NCBI GenBank assembly: GCA_025602905.1
Contig: JAHLKI010000025.1
Location: 186,001 to 250,000 of the forward strand
Direction of reading: 5' to 3'
Source of the DNA: Phlyctochytrium arcticum
Taxonomy: Eukaryota > Chytridiomycota > Chytridiomycetes > Chytridiales > Chytridiaceae
Length of the DNA: 64,000 bases
Shown here: positions 23,540 through 35,077 of the stretch, piece after piece
Numbering within the stretch: the first letter of the stretch is position 1
How the letters are laid out: the number at the start of each line of letters is the position of its first letter
The notes under the pieces: model-generated
Told to the model about the DNA's origin: nothing
The model's input: the letters and a program-made list of their open reading frames with translations, nothing else
Databases searched by the model: none
Position numbers and translations under genes: made by a program

Positions 23540-24675
23540 GATGTAAGAGATCTCTTTCGAAGTCTTGGCCCAGTATATCTTGAACCTAACGACTATCATG
23601 CTCAGATCATCATCATCTTGACCACAGCCTTCATCTCTCTATCAATCATCTTTGGCATTCATCCTCCTCATGCCGCATTCCATCTCTGTTACTCATCTTT
23701 GTCATTCATCTACATCTTTTCATTTTTTCTCTTCTTTTAACACATCAATACAATCGGATGTGCGCTCTGACATTCATCACCACTTGAAAAATCTCAAACC
23801 AGATCTGAAACATTGTAACGAAATGCGTGCTAGAGTTGAAATGTTGATATTGATCATATTACAGATCCGTAGGTGCATCTACAATAATGAAAGTCGCCGA
23901 TCCATTTCGGCTATACCCGGCAGCACGGCGCTCTTTATCTTCGCTTTTCCGCGCAATGGTAGATACTAGACCCCTCACCCCGCGCCAATTCACGAATGCC
24001 TCCAGGTGGCTGTTGCCAAGAAAGGCTACACAACAGCCCCCACGGAGCACGCGGACGCATCCAAACGTTTTACCACCTGAGAATAAGACAATGAACTTAG
24101 TTGATGCGATTACCAAGAACTGCGTCCTTTCAACCTACTTCAAGTGTCGCGGCTGAAATCTCTCGCAAATTTGACTTCCTCGCGTTCAGCGAGCGTAACA
24201 CCGCACCCATTAGGGTGTTTGGTGCAGGTTCTGTCGTTGTCGGTCTTGGTCAGCCGGACAATGGTGATCCTCTTGGGTTGCTTGTCCTCCATTGACTTGG
24301 GCATCGTTTTGTAAATTGCAAAAAACGGAGTAAGTCTTGTTGATGCTGAAGATGGTGATTGAAGAGCAAAACAGACTCTTTTTACTTATGTCACAGCTCT
24401 GTGCTCCACCAATGACTCAAAATTACTCAGGCACAATTGGGGGCAGTGCCACATGGTGCACCGCATTTCACATCATCAAGCCGCCAATTAGAGGTTGTGA
24501 GGACCCTGACTCAAGCAGGCAAATTGCACTTGAGCTAAGCCACACAGAACTCATTAATTCAAAATTGCACTCAAATCGAGTGAATAACTGTTACTAATTG
24601 AGCTGTAACCACAAGAACTCTTGATGGACTTTGAGTAGAGTCTGATGTGTTCTGAGACAATATCTCAGAAACAGA
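23540..24675. other. No supported gene
   Basis: T/C-rich stretch (23,640-23,750) and several short frames without family resemblance. It may include non-coding ends of the flanking elements. Confidence 0.4.
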
Positions 24676-25908
24676 ATGCACGGTTTGGTTGCAAGAGGAG
24701 GGGAGCCTGATTTCATCTTGCAGCAGCATTTGGAAGAGCAACAAGTGCAGGAGTCACTAGAACAGCAAACTTTGGAGGGGCCATCGCAAGAACCACCAGA
24801 ACTTACATACGCCGATTTCCTGAATGCAGTACCTACAGTAGAAAAAGCAATTGGGTTCTGTATGCAACAAGGAATCATCCCTACAGTAGGTCTCAACAAT
24901 GCCTAAAACCACATTGCGATTGACCAATGAAAATACAACAAGGAAATGAGAGTCATTGGGAGGCCAAAATTGTTGGAACGTAATCGAAATCAGATGCGAA
25001 ACATTCTTCCAACGTTCAAAATTGAGGATTGCTCAATCTCTTACGTTGATGTTCTCATGGGCCCCGGCTACTAAACAACAAGTAGTCATGACCGACGCAC
25101 GCGCTGCGGCCAAACAAACGTTGGTAGATCGGTACAACCTCTGCTGGGAAATTTCTGGACGTGCACTCCAGCCGATCTTAATGGCAGAGAGGATACGCTG
25201 ATTGGCGGACCCAAAACAATTGTTGAATTAGATGAGTCCAAACATGGGAAAAGAAAGTACAACAAAGGAAAACCAGTGGAAGGCCAGTGGGTATTTGGAG
25301 GCGTGGAACGCGGTACAGACCGAGTCTTTCTTGTACCAGTGTACGCCTGGGATGCGGAAACACTTACGTATCTCATCCACCATCACGTCGCCCCTGGCGC
25401 CACCATTATCACTGATTACTGGCGGGGGTACATAAACCAGTGCCTAGAGCAACCTGGATATCAACATTTAACAGTCAATCATGACAAATATTTCAAGGAT
25501 CCAATCACGGGCGCGCACACCAACACTGTCGAAGCCAACTGGCATGGTTCCAAGGCATCCCTGCCCAAATTTGGTACAAGAAAAGCATCGTATGAATCTC
25601 ATTTTTTTGAGTACATGTGACAACGTCGCTATTTGAGAGAAAACCGCCATGCTGGAGCGGCCTTTTTGAAGCTATTGGAACATATTGAGTTGTACCATGG
25701 ACGCGAATTAAAGTTTACCATTCAAGGTGGATTGAAGCTTTTGGAACCATCAATTGTACAGACACAACTGGCCGCAACTGGTTTGATTGGTTCCAGCCGG
25801 CGTAATTTGTTCCCAAACAGGCCAAATACGCTCGGACTTTGGCTCTTGTGTTGGTCATTCCATGATCCAACGGATTCTCTGACACTTTTGAATTTCCAGA
25901 TTGGGTGA
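24676..25908 (+). pseudogene. Merlin (IS1595/ISXO2-like) DDE transposase, decayed
   Basis: The N-terminal part is FLNAVPTVEKAIGFCMQQGIIP. The catalytic core follows: IVELDESKHGKRKYNKGKPVEGQWVFG (first Asp and the GKRKYNxG signature), PGATIITDYWRGY (second Asp) and VNHDKYFKDP...GAHTNTVEANWHGSK (Glu), then FFEYM-stop-QRRYLRENRHAG. The stop at 25618 is a TGA where the family has Trp, a single G-to-A change. Further stops (24904, 24928, 25073) and frame changes break the N-terminal half. The order, spacing and signature are typical of Merlin. The role would be cut-and-paste transposition in the nucleus. Terminal repeats were not found. Flanking 25,909-26,202 has no gene. Confidence 0.88.
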
Positions 25909-26202
25909 GAGATACGCCTTACACACTCTCCTCCTTGCTACCTGCTTACTCAGAACCACTGCCTTTCAATGTCTGCTACGTGCCTTAGTCTCCATCAACT
26001 TCTTCCCAAACTGACATTGATACTTCTATAGAGGAATGTCCGCGCAACTCGGCGCAAATGCGCTTATAGCCGAGAATTCTAGTATCTGGCCAATGCGCCA
26101 GCGAATTTTCAGTCCAAGCCAAGCCTTTACACTACCCACTTAAGAGTCCCAAGAGGAATGGACACTCGGCGATAATTTCTGGACCAGATCCTGCAGTAAC
26201 CA

Positions 26203-27912
26203 ATGGGGGGGGACGGTGTCGTAACAACAAGTTACAAATGCAAAGTTGTCAAGCATCGGAAATTGTCAGGGCCTCGGCCCGAGAAGGCAGGGGACTCTAG
26301 CAAAAAGAGACGCATCACCTCCGTCTTTCAGCCTGTCGACTATGAGGCCCGTTTACAAGTCATCAGGAATACTGCAAGTGGGCTGTTTACCGTTCAAATG
26401 CATCCAGAATTTAGTACTCATTATGCCGGCCATTGCATTGCAGACACTGATGACCATTCCCTCTGCTCAAAAGCGGATGAATTTATCAAAGAAGAAGCCG
26501 AGAAGCCGTACGCATCGAAAGACATTTCTGATGTTCTGCCCCAGATTATAGCGCAATCTACCTCCCCTTGCCGAGCTATGGCACTCGGTCTCGGTTGCAT
26601 CACAGCGCGTGCCGTTTGTAACAAACGGTGGAAAGAACGCTCGGTTGCCGCTACACCCCCGTCATCTCTGGCCGAAGACGTCGTGCAATCTCTTTCTGAA
26701 GTTGAAACTGCAGGCTATGTTGCGAAGCGCTTCCTGAATGAGTCTGCCAAAGGCAAGGTTTTGCCTTTGCAACTCCTCGCGGGCTTGAGACCCTCGCTTT
26801 GAGTAGTTACCTGGTGCTCTGAGACTCAACCCACAAGACGACCGTGTATGATTGCCGACTGTTCATTGTGATGGTCCGTAGCTGGATTCCTGCCGGCCAG
26901 TTCTATGTCAGCGTTGAGAATACATGCGCGGTTAACGCTGGCCTTCAGACACTACGTGACATGGTATCTCTTAGCGGATAGGGTACCGGGCAGACAAGGT
27001 ATTTTCTGATTGATCAATCTCATGTGCGGACAAACGGGATCCACAAACTTTTCCGAGGCATGGAAGCTGGCAAGGAGGAGGTCTATGTCAAGTTTTGCAA
27101 GGTATTGTAATTTCATGCTTTCTTCAACTCATTTAGATTGCGACATAATGATTTTCAGGTCCATTTGATTCGAACTTTGATGAGGCAAGCATCAACCCAC
27201 CCTAAAACTTTCCGACGAATGCTTCATGCAATGAACGAAACCACACGAATCGGAGCAATGCAATTGGTCAAAGAGGCGATTGCGGGTGCACCTCAACAGA
27301 TTGCCACCTACCTTACAAATTATTGGACGAGGGCCACTGACTTGGAGAGCTGGTCAATGGCTGCAAGGCAACACTCTCCAATACTCCTACAAGTCCGTTC
27401 TACCAATGCCCTGGAGTTGTACCATAGGTTGGTGAAGGCGCCAGGCAAATGCACGAAGCGGTGCGGCCTCCTACAAGCATGTCGTGCACTTGTCAAGGTA
27501 AACAAACAACGCTGGCTGGAGGCCGATCACACAGCAAAAGTAATTCGCAGCAATGTCCTAAAGCTCACGAATGCCTACCCTGAGATCAGGAAGTTTCCTT
27601 ATCCCATCCAGCGGCTCCTCATTACTCAGTACATGGCACTGGAAAAGCGGATCGCGAAAGGGAAGCCAACCCCACAACTCCTGGGCGACTGCCATTGTTT
27701 GTTGGCCCGACAGTCTCAGCTGCCGTGCAAGCACATTTTTCACGCAGATAGCTGCAACAACACCGGCATCTTGACACCGGCGCGGTGGAAAAGAAATATC
27801 ATCATTTTTTGAGGAATGTGCATACAAGGTCTATGAAGGAAGCAAGACTGTATCAGTACCTGTGGTTCTACCTGAAATCGACCGGGCTCGTGATGCCCGC
27901 AAGAGGAAGGTC
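26203..27912 (+). pseudogene. MULE transposase, decayed
   Basis: The N-terminal segment 26203-26802 carries DYEARLQVIRNTASGLFTVQMHPEFSTHYAGH. The central catalytic region (about 26840-27110) reads YFLIDQSHVRTNGI...GMEAGKEEVYVKF in one frame with a TAG near 26979. Segment 27138-27812 has RMLHAMNETTRIGAMQLVKEA and a SWIM zinc finger CHCLLARQSQLPCKHIFHAD near 27690. After 27790 the frame shifts to FFEECAYKVYEGSKTVSVPV, a typical MULE tail, which then abuts Gypsy-1 near 27,950. Element ends were not determined. The Mutator assignment rests on the DDE context followed by SWIM. Confidence 0.75.
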
Positions 27913-27959
27913 AAGGCAGCAGGTGAGCCTCTCGCTAGAGATAGCGGCGAGCAGGGCCG

Positions 27960-29226
27960 TCCCAGCGCTAGAGATAGCGGCGCTGAGGGCAACAACAAGG
28001 GAGAGGACGGCGGTGTTGTACCTATGGAGGTCGACAAGCCTACCCCCCAAGAACCTTCCGGCGGTGCAACGTTGTCCCTTTCGGGCAACGTTCACCCTGC
28101 TGGCCAGGTTCTCGGAGGAACTCCCTTTGTTGCGACCAACACCGGCCCGGACGTCGAAAGACTCGAAACCCTCACGCAAGAGGTTGAACAACTGAAGCGG
28201 TTGATTTCGAAGGCGGGCGTCCCCCTAGATGGTAGTTTCTTTCAAAACTCCATGCTGAAGTCTATGCAGCGCAGGGTGGATGAGGCCACTTTCAATGGCG
28301 ACGGCACGGACTAGGATGCCCACAAGAGAATTCGGGACTTTTTGGACCGACACTTTCTCTTTCTGGACAACTCAACCGATAATGCCGACCAGCGATACGG
28401 CCGCAAGTGTGTTGAGTACCTCAAAGGCTTTCTTGAGGGCACGGCCAAGGCTTGGTTCAAGTCCTTGACCTTCGCCGACGAGCCCAAGACCCGCGACGAG
28501 TTTGAGTCGATGTTGCGCGAGCGATTTGAGGCTCATAACTCCCGCGACGGCATTGTGGCGAAGTTGAATCAGCTTGCCTGTGACAACTATGCCACCTTTC
28601 TGTCTGGCTTCAACCGGTTGACCGGAGAACTACGGGCCACTGCCACCCGCCGCCGTCCCGTCGATGAGGATGAGATCCGTCGATTTTTCCGGGACGGGCT
28701 CCAGCGTGGGGGGAACTTCTGGACGCAAGTGATGCGGGTTGCGTTTGCCAATTTGACCGACCAATCCGTTCAATCGCTCCAGACGGCAGTGCAGACCATT
28801 CTCGGGAACTGGGGATGCGACAACTTAGGGAACTATGTCCCTGTTTCCGGCGCACCCGCCGCGAAAGGCAAAGGCGCCACTCCTGCCCCTGGGCCTTTCA
28901 ATCAGGGGTCCAAGCCCGGAGGTGGTAAAGCCCCCAAAGCCAGTGTCGCGGCCAGCAGCAGCAACAACAACAAGAAAGCCACCCCTTACAGTAAGGGAGG
29001 ACGGCAGCCTGATAGCAATCAGGGGCGTGGTTCTCGGAACCACGACCGCCGTGACGATCGCCGCGACGACCGCCGCGATGACCGGTACGATGACCGGCGC
29101 GACGACCGCCGCGATTCCCGCCGTGACGACGACCGGCGCAATGACCGTCGAGATGAGCGGCCTCCCTGGTGCCTCGTCTGCGGCAAAGAAGGGCACCCTG
29201 CCAGCCGTTGTGCCGGTGCCAAGCAC
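27960..29226 (+). pseudogene. gag: Gypsy-1 Gag
   Basis: Ty3/Gypsy Gag, about 50% identical by eye to Gypsy-2 Gag. It begins at GGVVPMEVDKPTP, because the N-terminus is lost at the MULE junction. RIRDFLDRHFLFLDN and FLEGTAKAWFKSLTF lead into RERFEAHNSRDGIVAKLNQL and FFRDGLQRGGNFW. An in-frame TAG at 28312-28314 lies at a position that is Val in Gypsy-2. The C-terminus has a run of RDDRRDD repeats (29037-29160) and a CCHC knuckle CLVCGKEGHPASRC. The RD tract is absent from Gypsy-2. No LTR recognised. Confidence 0.88.
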
Positions 29227-29228
29227 TG

Positions 29229-29740
29229 ACCATCGTCAAAAAACTAGTCTCGGCATGCAATAACGACGCAGGTCGTATGCCGAAGGATGGACCCGCAAAA
29301 TTAGATAGCCCAACTTTGTTTATACATAACTCTAATTCAAATAAAACGGTCTCCATCAATACTGTGTCCACTGTCTCCGATGAAGTTCAGCAATCCCAAG
29401 CTATTCGACAAGAAGACGTACGATCAAAACCCGAGGAACTATCAACTCCGATGCAGCCGTCTGGCGCTGTTCGGGCTGCACCGATTGGGAGTTCCCCTGG
29501 CGAAGATCGTTACGCTCCGCGTCGTACAGCTTGTGGACCTGAACCGGCCATTGCGCCAAATGCCTTTGTCGTTCATGCGAAACTGAATGGCAAAATGGCC
29601 CGCATTCTCATTGATACCGGGTGTGATACCCTCATGATCAACGACAAATGGGTCCGGCATCACAAATTTTCTACCTATCGACCCACCTCTACTATCGAGG
29701 TAGAATGGGGTGACGACGGAGAATCCTTCAAGGCGGACCG
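29229..29740 (+). pseudogene. pol: Gypsy-1 protease fragment, truncated
   Basis: Matches the start of Gypsy-2 Pol: the VSINTVST stretch, VVHAKLNGKMARILIDTGCDTLMINDKWV (aspartic protease DTG) and TIEVEWGDDGESFK. Similarity stops at about 29740, where the EnSpm/CACTA-like sequence begins. The rest of Pol is missing from this side. Confidence 0.85.
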
Positions 29741-30949
29741 ATCCGCGGGATTGTCCAAGATATTGAAATCGAGTCTGTTGCCTGAGGTCGAGGAAGTGAG
29801 ACGAGGTTGGGAATCTTGATTGGGACGAGCGGGGCGAGAGTGGTGATGAGGTTGGGAAGAATGAGGCTGTGAATTCGGTTGTAGTTCAAGAAGAGATTGG
29901 ATCGCATTGATAGCATCGGTGTCGTTTTCAACGGGAGATGACCGAGCTGGAGGTGATCCAGCAGACGGGTCGAGAGTAGAAGGATCGTTGGTGGGACGCG
30001 TTTCGGGGGTGGATTGTTTCTGTGGAGTTTGAATGAGGTCCTGGTCCTGGTGAGGTCGTTTCAGTGGAGTTTGGATGAGGTCCTGGTCCTGGTGAAGTCG
30101 TTTGCGGCTTGGTTGCAACGGCTCCTCGTCCGAGTCAGATAAGTCACATGAGGTACGGCGAGCATCGACTCGGGCGCATGGCAATGTCCGGGAACTGGTG
30201 TTGGCATTGGTAGCGGTAGGAGGCGTTGGACGCAAGAGATTCGTGACATCCTTCAGCGGCCCTGGCGTGTTTTGTTGAGAACGCTTGCCATTGAAAAATT
30301 TGTTGTAAACAATGTCCCGAACTGCCGTGTAGAAATGTTTTTTGTCGTGTTCTAAAATGTGCGGGAACCTTTTGCTGTATTTGTTATAGACATTGTCAAG
30401 AAAAGAGTAATCTTTCGTGGGCTCCCGCTCCACAAGTGAGGCCAGTAATTCAGGAATATTGCTGCAACTCATTCCAAAATGTATGAGTTTGTCGTAAGTC
30501 AGACAAGAGAAGTTCGGGATATGAGTTAAAAAGTCACGAGCAAGTTGACGCATTTCTCTGGGTGGACCAGCCTTTGCTGCTTGTTGTTTGCTATTTGGGG
30601 ACTGGTTAAAAGTTTCGAATTTGTTGTCAATGTATTGACACATTGATTTCAATAGGACTCTTAGCTAAGAATCCAAGGCGTCATTCACCAAATCCTCCAC
30701 CTGTTCTCTGAACAAGTCTTTGAGGTCGAATAACAGATCTTCACGGAATTGTTGCAGAGATTGATCCAGCATGAGTTCGGTGACAGGATTCGCTTGATTC
30801 TCTGCTCCAAAATGAGGCAGAGACCTTCGCGGGGTTCGATTCTCTGGTTGGAGGAACGGGGGTGTTGTGGCGGTTGATCTCTTGGCAGATGAGTTTTGCA
30901 ACATGAACTCATCAACATTTGCGAAGCGAGTAGCTCGTTGTGGGGGCAT
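29741..30949 (-). pseudogene. Accessory gene of the EnSpm/CACTA-like element, with in-frame TAG
   Basis: One frame from the ATG at 30949 through a single TAG (30665-30667) to beyond 29741. Its recorded stop at 29675 lies inside antisense Gypsy-1 sequence, so the natural end is lost. The N-terminal part is MPPQRATRFANVDEFML and a helical FREDLLFDLKDLFREQVEDLV. After the stop come a helical region (FLTHIPNFSCLTYDKLIHFGMS, EPTKDYSFLDNVYNKYSKRFPHI, FYTAVRDIVYNKFFNGK) and a long Ser/Pro/Gln-rich tail with a duplicated RPHQDQDLIQTP. It lies just downstream of the transposase on the same strand, as second genes of CACTA elements often do. The function is unknown. Confidence 0.45.
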
Positions 30950-31135
30950 GTTGAGTGGACAGTGTGAAAGATTGAAGGTGTTGTGGAGGGAGAAAAGTTG
31001 GTAGATGATGTTGTGATTGGTTGATGTTGGTGGGGGAAGATGATCTCAGACCGCGTCTTTTTTAAATCTTGGAAAAACCGGAATTTCGAGAACTTTCGGA
31101 AGTGCAAACACATCACCACAAACGACCATGACTGG

Positions 31136-34100
31136 CTATATTCCGTTTATATGGACGACTAAGTAATCTAGACTACCCATTTCTTCAACATCACCCTCCG
31201 CCTCCAACCGGCATACCTCAGCTTTACCTTTGACTCGAGATTCTGGAACTGCTACGAGTGGTCCGACCTGCAGAGACAGCCGCGGAAGCAGTGTTTGCGA
31301 GTCATTGGTACAATCAGGCAAAGAACGAAGAACGAGCACCGATGCGAACTCAGTATGAACCCCCGAAACCAGCCTGCCGAACAGGACATTACGATAATTG
31401 ATTTGTACTCGATCAGTGGCTCTTCTCGAATATGCCACAATGTCGCCTTCCCGATAGTCCACGAACCTGAGACCAAATCGTAAGTGGACGCTGGCGTTTT
31501 GCCAATCATCCATTAAGTATTGACTGACAATATCTCTCAGTTCTTCATTCCCCGGCAGGTCCAGGTATGAGCACTCGTTAGGCCACATGTTGTCTTTGCG
31601 CACGCCAATTCGGGGATTGATTGTTGCTTCGAGTACGTTTGCTACCCAGAAATTTTCCATTGCTGAGTTTGCCAGTGATTGATGATTCGTATTCCGAGTT
31701 CTGCCCATACTGAATTTCGAGATCAAGGATTCGAATCCGAACGTTGAAAACTCCCTCGGACAGCCAAATCTCAACGTATGTTTGGCAATATCGGTACAGT
31801 AATGTGAGTTGATAGTGAGGAATCCAGCGTCATAAAGCACGGTCCCAAGCTGAATTCCGTTGATAGCCATTCTGTACAGTGGCCGCAGCAGTTCTTTTTC
31901 AAGGTGGTGGCGCAACATTATTTCCACCCGTGTACAATGACCCAGCCAAGACTCCCACTTGTGCCTCAAATTGGGCTTGTCGCGCACAAAGTAATGGACG
32001 ATTGCGATAGACCGCACGATGAAGGTAAGCTTGTTCTCATTTGTCTGGCCAAATTGCCAATGATTCCAACTAGAAACTTGCGGCTGCAAAATTCGATTAA
32101 ATGGCTGGGATGCAAAAGATCGATACTGTTTGTCAAATTGTTTCCAGAAACCCTCTTCACCGTATTCCAGGACCAGCGCCTCCGAAAACTCCTTCCACTC
32201 CTTTTGGATTTCTCCCTCTCCAACGGCATGCTGAAAGTCTACGGCGGCCAAGCAACATGGATCAAGTCCGGGCCATTGCCAGGCTGAGCTTGGGTATGCA
32301 ATTCCGAAGAGTTCGACGTGAATACAAAGAGGATGCGTTGCATTGCGTATATTGTGCCATTGCTCGCGGAGTCTGGTAACGATTTCCGCCGTTTCGTTCC
32401 TCTGCTCTGAGCACCGATGCGCAGTACATTTGCATTTTTGCTGGTGGTCGTTGTGGTTTCAAAACATTTCAAGATGATGCTCTCGCAAGATCCCACAGTC
32501 GTGGCACATACGTTTACTCAAATCTGAACTTGACTTGAATCCAAGGAAGCTGGTGCGACCGGGTCCGTCCCCAATCACGGAATGCATTACCAGTATGCAC
32601 TTCTCCACTTGTCCGCTCACGCTGTTGTAAACATCAAATCCCCGACTCAGGGTTTCCATCTCAGTTGTCAGCAAGTTTGCCCAAAATTCAAAGCCAACAA
32701 CCAGCTCATGGCTCAGTTCCAGAAGACTTATTATTGCCATCGCATGGGATGTCGAACGATTGCGGATGCCGTGGCCGAATTCTGCTAAGCTGATTGCCAG
32801 GATATGCATATTCTTCAAACGATGTTTGTAGATTTTGAAACCATCCTTGAACACAACAAGATGGACGAAAAAGACATTGCCATTGTTTTGGTCATAGCAA
32901 AACCTCCACTTGTCTTGGCTTGCAACGATGCTGAGGGCCCATTGGTACCCCGTGTGGGCTTCCGTTTTTACTGGGAACTTGCGCGCGTAGTATTCCTGAA
33001 TCTGCACCCTTGTCATATTCAACACTCCGTCTGCAATCAGAGCATGGGTATACTGTAGTCTCGATTCGTGCTAGTAATGAGTTCTGCCAGATGACGGTGA
33101 AGGAACCAGAACTGGATCACTTGGCTGACAGGCACGTACGGAAGCGGTGATTTAACATTGTTGATGCGCAGTTTTTTGATGGAAATTACTGGAGATGTCA
33201 GTCTTTTTACTCTTTGCTTGGCGGTCTCGTGCTTTGTCGGAAGGCCATGACCACTTGCGGCGCCTTCTGTCATGAATTTGAGGGCAAAAAACGACTCGTA
33301 TTGTCTCCGTGTCCACTTCTGCTTCAAGGTGTGCAGCATGAATTCCGCATACTCTTCATCCCTATGAGTGAAGCGCAATGGCTGCGCAACTCTTGGACGC
33401 CAAAGTATCTGCTGGCTAGCATAGCCAGTGTTTGTCAACTGGTTTCCGTTGCTTGGCTGGTCGTCGTCAGGTTCATCGCGGGAGGAAGAGTGGTTGCTGG
33501 AGCTCGAACTTGTACTAGTTTCCGAACTGCTCTCGTCCCCGGGGTCTATTTCATCGCGGTCAACACCCTCCTGTGCTGCATTTTCTTCTGAACCATGGAA
33601 TATGTTGTAACTATCCCAACCCTCCTGTGCTGCATTGCTTTCGGAACCGTGCGATGGGTCATCGTGACCCAAACCAGCATCGCCATCGAAAATATCTGAG
33701 GAGTCCGCAAAATGGTTTGACATCTCGTCCGCCTGCTGCTCTGGCTCAGGTGCGCCCAAATTTTGGTTGAAGCGGTTGTGGGCCGGTCTCCCTGTCGTTG
33801 CAATCAAATTGTCGAATTGGGATAGTGCGGAACTCAGAGGATCTAAACATTTTCTGTTGTTAGAGAATGTTACTAGCAGGTAAGGATTGAAACCAGTACC
33901 TGGATTATTGACTTGGCTCCCCTCGCTTGTTAGGTCTCAAACAGGGCGGATGTGTGCAGGGTAGTGTATACAGACAAAATGAGCATAGTCTCTTGCGGCA
34001 AAGGATCGAGATGTCTCGCACATTGGACAGTGGTATGCTTCCGGCCGGGTGTCTGTCATCCTTCGTCGCATCAGGCAACGCTTGATATGCCTGTAAACGT

Positions 34101-34179
34101 TCAAGAGAATGCCATCATGCACTCTGATAGTACTTAGGCAGTTGGGAATGGGGCAGGGGACTTGGACAGTGTTGTTCAT
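31136..34179 (-). pseudogene. EnSpm/CACTA-type (Tnp2-like) transposase
   Basis: Exon 1 (34179 to about 33900) carries two Cys/His fingers (CPIPNCLSTI..., YHCPMCETSR...HFVCIH). An intron of about 56 bp (GTACTGG...TTTAG, about 33844-33899) leads to an acidic Ser-rich region and IQFWFLHRHLAELI. The frame changes near 33055, then LQYTHALIADGVLN, FLGFKSSSDLSKRMCHDC, an in-frame TGA at 32459 (Arg if CGA), HQQKCKCTAHRC, FGIAYPSSAWQ and AAVDFQHAVGEGEIQKEW. The C-terminus has INSHYCTDIAKHTLRFGCPREFSTFGFESLISKF, which matches the pattern 'N.H.L..I..D....G....FSAF.FE..L' of Tnp2/DUF4218-like proteins. Assignment is by pattern. No CACTA terminal repeats were found. Confidence 0.6.
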
Positions 34180-34199
34180 TGTATCGGTACTTAGTATTG

Positions 34200-35077
34200 A
34201 AGAATGTATGTATGCTTTAAAGTATCAATCAATAGAACATTGACTTTCTGTACTTTTTTTTTCTAATGTGTTTCAAGTTTCAATCACGTGTTGCAAATTT
34301 TCAAGATACCGACCACCCATGGACTGTCCGAAGGAAAGAGACGCTACATTTATTCATATTTCTTTACTTGTGCATACCAAAATTCAAGCTATTGCAAGGT
34401 CTTCATCATCAAAGTCATGCATCATAAATTTTAACAACCCCGCCAACAACTGCGCGGTGCGCAGCTGATGACTCAATTGTTTGTGAATGAAACGTGATGA
34501 ATACCTGTGTTCACAAATGATTTGTGATGAGCATCCATGTTCATAAATGGTTCATCCCTGTTCATGAATGATTAATGATGAACTTCCTGGTTCATCCAAG
34601 TTCATAACTGAAGTTCATCTGTGCCATAGTGTCCAGTACCGCATCTTGCCTTCTTGGCAACAATTTTGCGTATGTATTTCCTGTGAATTCATGTCTAAGG
34701 GCTCGTTCTACCAAGTGTTTATATTTTTTTTGATTACAATACATCAAATTTCGATTTTCCTTCTATGATAAAAGAGTAGAATCAAATACACAAAGCATTT
34801 TCAACATCAGAGGCAAAAGTATCAGCCGAAAATATATGTTTTAGAGCTATTATGTGGTGAGCACAGATATTACGAAACCGTTACTCTCAGAAGGAGGTCA
34901 AACATGAAATTGCGCACGTTATGCGAGATTTTGCGAGTAAGCTTGCAATCATCAGTCTCTTCCAGAGTTCCTTGCTGCGCACAACGCGAGAATTTTATGG
35001 GGGAAAAAAAACCAAAGACTTAAGACAAAAGCGAGGTGAACAAGTTGATTCCCTCTTGAAAACTAGATCTGCACAAA
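34200..35077. other. Non-coding stretch with a TTCAT(A/G)AATG repeat patch
   Basis: 34,480-34,620 contains about eight imperfect copies of a GTTCATAAATG-like 11-mer. The remainder is AT-rich and shows no gene. Confidence 0.5.

Noticed and set aside
28825..29226. Antisense 133-aa ORF over Gypsy-1 gag
   Set aside because: Val/Ala-rich mirror image of the RD repeat tract in gag; no family, clear shadow.
30949..34179. Harbinger or Kolobok assignment for the minus-strand transposase
   Set aside because: The C-terminal FSTFGFESLISKF block and the downstream second gene fit EnSpm/CACTA-like Tnp2 proteins better, though terminal repeats were not found.
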